A DNA stretch of 64,000 nt from positions 1,135,338 to 1,199,337 of the forward strand of contig ML661902.1 in the NCBI GenBank assembly GCA_007570785.1, read 5' to 3'. The stretch is from Antilocapra americana. Its lineage: Eukaryota; Chordata; Mammalia; Artiodactyla; Antilocapridae. Each line of letters opens with the position of its first letter. Position 1 is the first letter of the stretch. The notes below the pieces were generated by a model. It saw only the letters and a list, made by a program, of their open reading frames with translations. It was not told the origin of the DNA and did no database searches. The position numbers and the translations under genes were made by a program. Below, piece by piece: positions 58,069 to 64,000 of the stretch.

Positions 58069-58649
58069 TTCAAAATAAGGTAGGAGGTGAGTGAAAGAGA
58101 TTAAAAGGAGTAAGGAGATAAATGAAAATGAAGAGAATGTGATGTCATAATTCAAGAAAAGAGATTTTCAAGAATGAGCATGTAATCAACAAAGTCAGGT
58201 TAATGGTCTTTGATGGGATGCTTACCATATAACTAAATAATACAGTATCTGCCTTCATGATGGAATATGCTAAGAAAAGTCATTACATTTGTGTTAAAGG
58301 AGAGGTTATATTTCTTGTTCCCTTAAATAAAAATTTGTTAAGTTCTGTATTAGAACTGTATTAGTTCTGTATTGTTAAGTTCCTTCTGTATTAGAAGGAA
58401 TTAGTGTGGGAGGAAAGAAGTTGAGCGGTGTTTCAAAGGAAAAGTTATTTATCCAAATGTGCATATATGCCCAGAATAAAAAATAGGTTGAATACAAAAC
58501 TAAAGTTCTATAGGTAGACTATAATTTAATTTCAAACTCCCTTAAAATGGCCCACAAAAGAAGGAAGAGTTCTGTAGACTTCAAATATATGACATATGAA
58601 CATTTACATTTATATAAATATATGTTTATATAACAATATACATTTATAT
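58069..58649. other. Unassigned DNA with paired small hairpins
   Basis: No gene was recognised. Two short perfect hairpins with the same GTATT loop lie at 58341-58357 and 58380-58400. Confidence 0.4.
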
Positions 58650-58850
58650 TTCTCAGGTGACTAGGTGGTAAAGAATTCACCTGCCAATTTAGGAGATGTG
58701 GGTTTGATCCCTGAATCAGGAAGATCCCCTGGAGAAGTAAATGGCAACTCACTCCAGTATTCTTGCCTTGAGAATCCCATGGATGGAGGAGCCCAGTGGG
58801 CTGCAGTCCATAGGGTCACAGAGTCAGACATGGATTGAGCAACTGAGCAC
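58650..58850 (+). repeat. Bov-tA SINE
   Basis: Sense copy from 'tctcaggtgactaggtggtaaag' to 'gtcagacatggattgagcaactg'. Confidence 0.92.
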
Positions 58851-58954
58851 AAACTACACATATGTATATATATTCCTTCACTTATCAGAACAAGAAAACA
58901 TTTTTAAAGAAGAGAAAATCTGTCATCAAGTTATTGTTTCTTTTTAATTGGAAG

Positions 58955-59070
58955 GGAATGGCAACCCACTCCAGTATTCTTGCTTTGAGAATCCCATGGA
59001 CAGAGGAGCCTAGAGGGCTATAGTTCATGGGGTTGCAAACAGTCAGACACGACTAAGTAACACTAACTCA
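58955..59070 (+). repeat. Bov-tA SINE, 3' half
   Basis: Sense 'gggaatggcaacccactcc' to 'agtcagacacgactaagtaac'. The tRNA-like head is missing. Confidence 0.9.
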
Positions 59071-60136
59071 CTAGTAAACTGCAATTTGTGTCTCTGAGAT
59101 TCCTCTATTGTTTCTGTAGTTCACTACCCCTCCCCAGGACTGAAAGTGCATTTCCCCCAACATGTTGTGTTGTACCAAGAATCCTGCTTTTGTTCAGTGA
59201 ATATAAAATAATATTGACAGCAACAATTATTCTAGGACCCTAAATGAGGCTGATATAGGGCAATGGACATGTACAAAGAAAAAAGTTTGAAGGACTTGCA
59301 GTACCTTTTGTTTACTGATTATATACTTATGTTACCTTATTATTTTTCAGAATGTCTTTTAAAGGTTTTGTCATTTTCATCTCCAATCTGGAAAAAGTAA
59401 CTGAAACACTGAGGGGTAAAACTGTCTCCTATTTGAATGGGAAAGTAGATAAAACTCAACATCCACGAGTTACTAGGTCTTGAAAACATCTTAACCTCAT
59501 GCTTTAGTATCTATTTACATGTACATAATGTAAGATCTTTCTTTTAAATAAAAAGGAAATGTAACGAAGAGTAAGTGAAATATTTTTTGTTTTTAGAGAG
59601 CTATCAATTTCAATTAATTTTTTAAAATAAAATATCTTAGTGTATTTGTTAACCCATGGAGAAAAAGTTAAAGAAAAATTTAGTAGTCTAAGAATTAGAA
59701 CCTGGGTTAAAATAATTCTGGGATGATTCCAGTACCTTTTGTTTATCCATGGGTGGATTATCTGCTTTGTGAATTATTCATGACTAATTTTGAATCTTAG
59801 CACTGTATTACCCCACTGTTTGGTTAGCTCTGAGGCCCTTTCCTCCCACTACCCAGCTGGTGTGTGCTCAGGAAAGACAAACTCTTTTTAATATGAATCT
59901 AAGCAAAACACAATTAGGCAAGCAAATGTGCTGGAAAAATAATAATATCATGGATTACAAACCCAAATATGAAAGATTTGAATGTCATCTATCCTTTTGA
60001 AATATCTAAGTACTGTTTCTATGTGATGCTTAGGTAATTGAGTTGGGGTACTCATACAACAAAAAGACATTTAATCTATGAAAGGTCTCCTTTATTTGGT
60101 TTGATCAAAATAATTGAATTGCAAGGGTTGACTAAT
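59071..60136. other. Apparently single-copy DNA
   Basis: No repeat or gene was recognised. Confidence 0.4.
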
Positions 60137-60832
60137 GATGAAGGTGAAAGAGGAGAGTGAAAAGCTGGCTTAAAACTCACCATTCAAAAAACTAAGATTA
60201 TGGCATCCAGTCCTATCACTTCATGGTCAATAGACAGGAAAATATGGAAACAGTGTCTGATTTCATTTTCTTGGGCTCCAAAATCAATGTGGATGGTGAC
60301 TGCAGCCACGAAATTAAAAGACACTTTCTCCTTGGAAGAATAGTTATGTCAAACCTAGACAGTGTTTTAAAAAAGAGTCATCATTGCCAACAAAGATCCA
60401 AATAGTCAAAGCTATGGTTTTTCCAGTAGTCATATACAGATATGAGAGTTGGACTAAAGAAGGCTGAGCAGCAAAGAATTGATGCTTTCAAACTCTGGTA
60501 CTGGAGAAGACTCTTAAGAGTCCTGTGGACAGCAAGGAGATCAAACCAGTCAATCCTAAAGGAAATCAACCCTGAATATTCATTGGAAGGACCGATGCTG
60601 AAGCTGAAGCTCCAATACTTTGGCCACCTGACGCGAAGAGCTGACTCATTGGAAAATCTTTCCTGATGCTGGGAAAGACTGATGGGCAGAGGAGTAGAGG
60701 ACAACAGAGGATGAGATGGCTGGATGGCATCACTGACTCTGGGAGATGGTGATGGACAGAGAAGCCTGGCATGCTGAACTTCATGGGGTTGCAAAGTGTC
60801 CGACAAGTCTTAGTGACCGAACAACAACACAA
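60137..60832 (+). mobile_element. BovB LINE, 3' part
   Basis: Sense 'gaaggtgaaagaggagagtg' (just downstream of the YADD box) to the 3' end 'gtccgacaagtcttagtgacc', with a (CAA)n-like tail (60819-60836). Confidence 0.94.
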
Positions 60833-60836
60833 CAAC

Positions 60837-62284
60837 TATGTCAGAGCAGTAGCTGCAAGCCTGACTCTTTCAATGGCTTGCAGGTTCTCCCAGAAAAAAA
60901 TCATCATCTATCAGAAAGAACCATGGCCATAACTTAAAACCACATTTCTCTTCCCAGCTGGAAACAGAGCTAAAAAGAACCTTATGCCTACCTATGAAGC
61001 TCTTCGGAGCTCTGAACCACCTCTCAGCTCATCCTCCCGATATGTGCGAGCACACACACACACATGCACACACATACGCATGCTTCTCAGAACTTCTGGC
61101 ACCTCAAAGATTTCACTCTAGAAGGTTTTGTGGCTTGAAGAGGTTATCTAGAGCACACAAACGCTATTATTCTATTAAATAAAATTCCATCATATTCGTG
61201 GACATTGTGTCCATTTTCATTTAGCAAAGTTATATCCAACTGATGCACATGACCTACACATACGGGTACATGGATAAGATGCGAATTTCCATAGGATTTT
61301 CATTATGCAAGACGATCAATATTTAAAATGCCGTTAACAAACTAGGAAAACAATACATGCTCATTGCTAAAAATTAAACTCTGAACTCTATTGTAATTTG
61401 ATTAATTTGTATTATGATCTAAATATACTACATTACTTTTCTAAATAAATTGACTCAGATGAAAATGCTGAAAATATCTACTGATAATTTTAGAATATAT
61501 TGAAACAAGTAATCACTCTTTGTATTATAGTTCTTCTTTTCAAGCAAAGTTTACAATACCATTTAGTGTTCATATGCAAGCTAATGTTTATTAACACATT
61601 ACCATTATTTGTTACAACCAGAGTTTCACTACATGACTCATAATGTGAGAGATTTTAATTAAAGTATGTACTGTACTTTATATATTTTTTTCTTTTTTTT
61701 ACAATAACATTCCTAAAGATTAGCATAATTTATTTTCAAAAAATTAATGCTCTTCTTCAGAATAATAATTATTCTCATTTTGACCTGCTGAACTAGCTTC
61801 ATATTTACAAAAAATAATTAAGTGCTGATCAGAATATGGCATCTTCTGAGGCTTTCTAATCAGTAGTTCTACCAATCCAGGACATTTCTTTGCTGACCCA
61901 ACATAAATATACGTAGCTAATGAGTTATGGATCTTTAAAAACCTCTTTCTGCACTAAACTCTCCTAAGAACTACTTCAAGTAGCATCTTCACTTTATAGA
62001 TTCTTTCTTCTTGTTATATCTCAATCTTTGTTTATCCTATTTGCTCAAGGGATCTATCTGGTATTTTTATTTTAATTCAAATTAACATAAAATTTCAACA
62101 AAATCCATGAAGGTTAGTGAGATATGCCCACTTCATTTACATTAATTAGAAAACTTCTGTACCAATTGTTTTAACAGGAAATGTTTCTTTACAATGCTCT
62201 GCAAAATTTCATGTGATCTTTAACAATATCAAAGTATAGAATAGAAGAAATGGAAAGAACCCAAGATAACATCAAATTTAACCC
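60837..62284. other. Apparently single-copy AT-rich DNA with AC-rich patch
   Basis: An imperfect (AC)n lies at 61050-61080. Otherwise no repeat or gene was recognised. Confidence 0.4.
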
Positions 62285-62365
62285 CACCTTGTTTATAGAT
62301 ACACTGATCAAAGCTCAAAGAAGTGAAGAAATATCCACAAAATCATACAGCTACTTAGTATTAGA
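62285..62365 (-). repeat. MIR SINE fragment
   Basis: 'gatcaaagctcaaagaagtgaagaaat' and 'aatcatacagctacttagtattagatgg' fit the antisense MIR core. Confidence 0.6.
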
Positions 62366-62674
62366 TGGTATGCTATTTTATATAGGCTTTAGAAAAATGT
62401 TACCTACATTTGTTAATCACTTAAAAGTTATTTGTCTATATACACACATACATGCATCAATGTGTTTTCTTAATTTTGTAAAATAAAAGTAACTACTATC
62501 TTCTGACTGGTGTACCCTGGATATAATCCAAAACAGAAAAAAGAAAATTAATAGAAAAATAGGAGAAATCTGAAAAAGTCTAGAAATTAGTTAATACTTA
62601 TATACCAATGTTTATTTCTTAATTTCAATAACGGTGCCACATTAACGTAAGATATTGACAATAGAGGTGTTAAA

Positions 62675-62911
62675 ATCAAGACAATAAGGCCAAAATGGAG
62701 TTACTTATGTTAAGCTCCATATCACCAAACTCAGACTTAGAATTTTGCCTCTCCCAGAAATGGAATATTAAAATAGCCAATCAGGCATGGCCTCATCAAC
62801 ACTAGTTAGATCATCTGCCTGATAGATTCCTGATATTCTCTGAAGGAAAGTAACCTTGCAATAACCAACCCATTTTTTTTTTCTTTTCTTTTTGCCTAAC
62901 ATAACTTCCTT
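62675..62911 (+). repeat. Probable ERV LTR, left part (split by SINE)
   Basis: 'aaggccaaaatggagttacttatgttaagctcc' and 'aaaatagccaatcaggcatgg' (with a CCAAT box at 62777-62781) look like a mammalian retroviral LTR U3. It resumes after the SINE. Ends and duplication not identified. Confidence 0.45.
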
Positions 62912-63125
62912 GGGGTCTTCCCAGTGGCTCAGTGGTAAAGAATCCACCTGCCAATGCAGGAAACACAGGAGACATGCAGGTTTGATCCCTGGGTAAAGAA
63001 GATACCCTGGAGGAGAAAATGGCAATCCATTCCAGTATTCTTGCCTGGAGAATTCCATGCACAGAGGAGCCTGGAGGGCTATAGTCTATGGGATCGCAAA
63101 GAGTCAGACACAACTGAGCACACAA
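62912..63125 (+). repeat. Bov-tA SINE with duplication
   Basis: Sense copy, perfect 9-bp duplication AACTTCCTT (62903-62911, 63126-63134). All boxes are present. Confidence 0.95.
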
Positions 63126-63225
63126 AACTTCCTTCTCCCTCTGACTGTAAAAAGTCTATATTTTGTACAGCTCCTTGGTGATCCTTTCTATCTGCTAAAC
63201 TGAATGCTCCCTGATTCAAATAGAA
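63126..63225 (+). repeat. Probable ERV LTR, right part
   Basis: 'aacttccttctccctctgactgtaaaaag' and 'cagctccttggtgatcc' continue the LTR-like sequence to about 'gattcaaatag'. No viral genes were seen. Confidence 0.45.
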
Positions 63226-63379
63226 TTTTTTACTGAAGTATTGATGTATCTTTTAACAGAGAAAACTGAGTGAAAATTATGTATGAACATCATTCTATTT
63301 TTGCAACTTTTTTAGAACACTAAAATTATAAAGCTTATTTAATATATTTTTCATATTAAAATTGTTATTTGTGAGAATT

Positions 63380-63774
63380 CAATAAGCAACAAAGGTTTAC
63401 TGTGTAGCACAGGGACCTACTGTCACAGTGTGCCACGTATGCTTAGTCGCTCAGTTGTGTCTGACTCTTTGTGACCCCATGGACTATAGCCACCAAGCTC
63501 CTGTTCCTCTTTCCATGGGGATTCTCCAGGCAAGATTATTGGAGTGTGCTGCCATTTCTTCCTCCAGGGGATCTTCCCAACCCAGGGACTGAACCCAGGT
63601 CTCCTGGATTGCAAGCGGATTCTTTACCGTCCGAGCCACCAGGGAAGCCTATAATGGAAAATAAACTTAAAAATAAAAATATATGTGTATATGTAAAACT
63701 GAATCACCTTGCTGTGCACCTGAAATGTTGTAAGTTAACTATACTTCAGTGAAACATATATTAAGAAAAAAACC
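63380..63774 (+). mobile_element. L1 3' end, interrupted by a Bov-tA
   Basis: Sense 'gcaacaaaggtttactgtgtagcacaggg', then a SINE, then 'ataatggaaaataaactta' and 'ctgaatcaccttgctgtgcacctgaaa' to an A-rich end. A 17-bp duplication with one mismatch (63363-63379, 63775-63791; TGTTATTTGTRAGAATT) bounds the L1. Confidence 0.9.
63435..63650 (-). repeat. Bov-tA SINE inside L1
   Basis: Antisense copy with all boxes, tail 'gcttagtcgctcagttgtg' at the left and head 'gagccaccagggaagcc' at the right. It is younger than the host L1. Confidence 0.94.
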
Positions 63775-63791
63775 TGTTATTTGTAAGAATT

Positions 63792-64000
63792 TAGAATTAC
63801 AAATAAGGCCATGCATCTTAGGCTTTTAAAAAAGAATAGTTAATCAGATTGAGGAGCTTCCAAACTTGGATCACAGTTCAGTGATATTCCAAATAAAGGC
63901 AAGACTTTTGTATGTACCAGGTAGCACAAGTCATTAGAAGTTTTATACTTTGGGGGTGACTATTTTGAGTAGGAAATGGTCTTTAGATGGATGCAGTTCC
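63792..64000. other. Unassigned DNA to window end
   Basis: No gene or repeat was recognised. Confidence 0.35.

Noticed and set aside
59351..59482. Small plus-strand frame (about 43 codons) after an AG preceded by a T-rich run
   Set aside because: No donor in a convincing place, no motif and length expected by chance.
5228..63650. tRNA-like heads in many short elements
   Set aside because: They are the tRNA-Glu-derived 5' parts of Bov-tA SINEs. None folds as a complete, uninterrupted tRNA gene.
1..64000. CRISPR arrays, operons, phage or bacterial defence systems
   Set aside because: No spaced direct-repeat array, no dense co-oriented genes and no ribosome-binding pattern. The sequence is mammalian.

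Overview
This window looks like ruminant (cattle, sheep, goat or close relative) nuclear DNA, and it is gene-poor. The main evidence is the repeat content. BovB (RTE-type) LINEs, tRNA-Glu-derived Bov-tA SINEs, one Bov-A2 dimer and young ruminant L1 3' ends sit on top of older mammalian MIR, L2, L1M and hAT/Tigger-type fossils. I see no complete protein-coding gene, no tRNA or rRNA gene, no CRISPR array and no bacterial-style operon. The long open frames are decayed reverse transcriptase from L1 and BovB, or chance frames. The only possible host coding piece is an 89-bp exon-like block at 4627-4715, unproven. A perfect CTCF-type motif lies at 46279-46293.

Layout. 1-8 kb: SINE debris, an L1 scrap with direct-repeat flanks, a MIR split by a BovB, the exon candidate, an intact MIR and an L2. 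8.5-13.7 kb: an antisense BovB ending in a SINE, an L2, and an antisense L1 tail. 15.7-18.1 kb: an old L1M carrying two later antisense L1 insertions, one with a 5' inversion. 20-26 kb: Bov-tA copies, an L1 with an AC microsatellite and its own SINE, a MIR split by a SINE, and a second 5'-inverted L1. 26.3-32.3 kb: a four-deep nest of old L1M, BovB, 5'-inverted young L1 and ERVK-type solo LTR. 32.6-45.7 kb: L2 remnants broken by BovB, L1 and SINEs, plus a long apparently single-copy stretch (about 34.9-37.1 kb). 45.8-52.3 kb: an unnamed mammalian repeat, the CTCF-like motif, a MER5-like fossil, L2 and L1 pieces and a BovB. 54-58 kb: a Tigger-like remnant and a BovB inserted inside an older BovB; the inner copy keeps part of the APE endonuclease as well as the reverse transcriptase. 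58-64 kb: SINEs, a BovB 3' piece, a probable LTR split by a SINE, and an L1 3' end split by a SINE.

The value of the window is its insertion history. Many junctions still show target-site duplications, so the order of events can be read directly: MIR/L2/L1M first, then BovB and older Bov-tA, then young L1, then the LTR. Three L1 copies within about 14 kb show 5' inversion (twin priming), and several L1 sites match the TTTT/AA nick preference of L1 endonuclease. I found no convincing new biological system. Family names come from pattern recognition rather than a database search, and boundaries without a stated duplication are approximate (about 10-30 bases).
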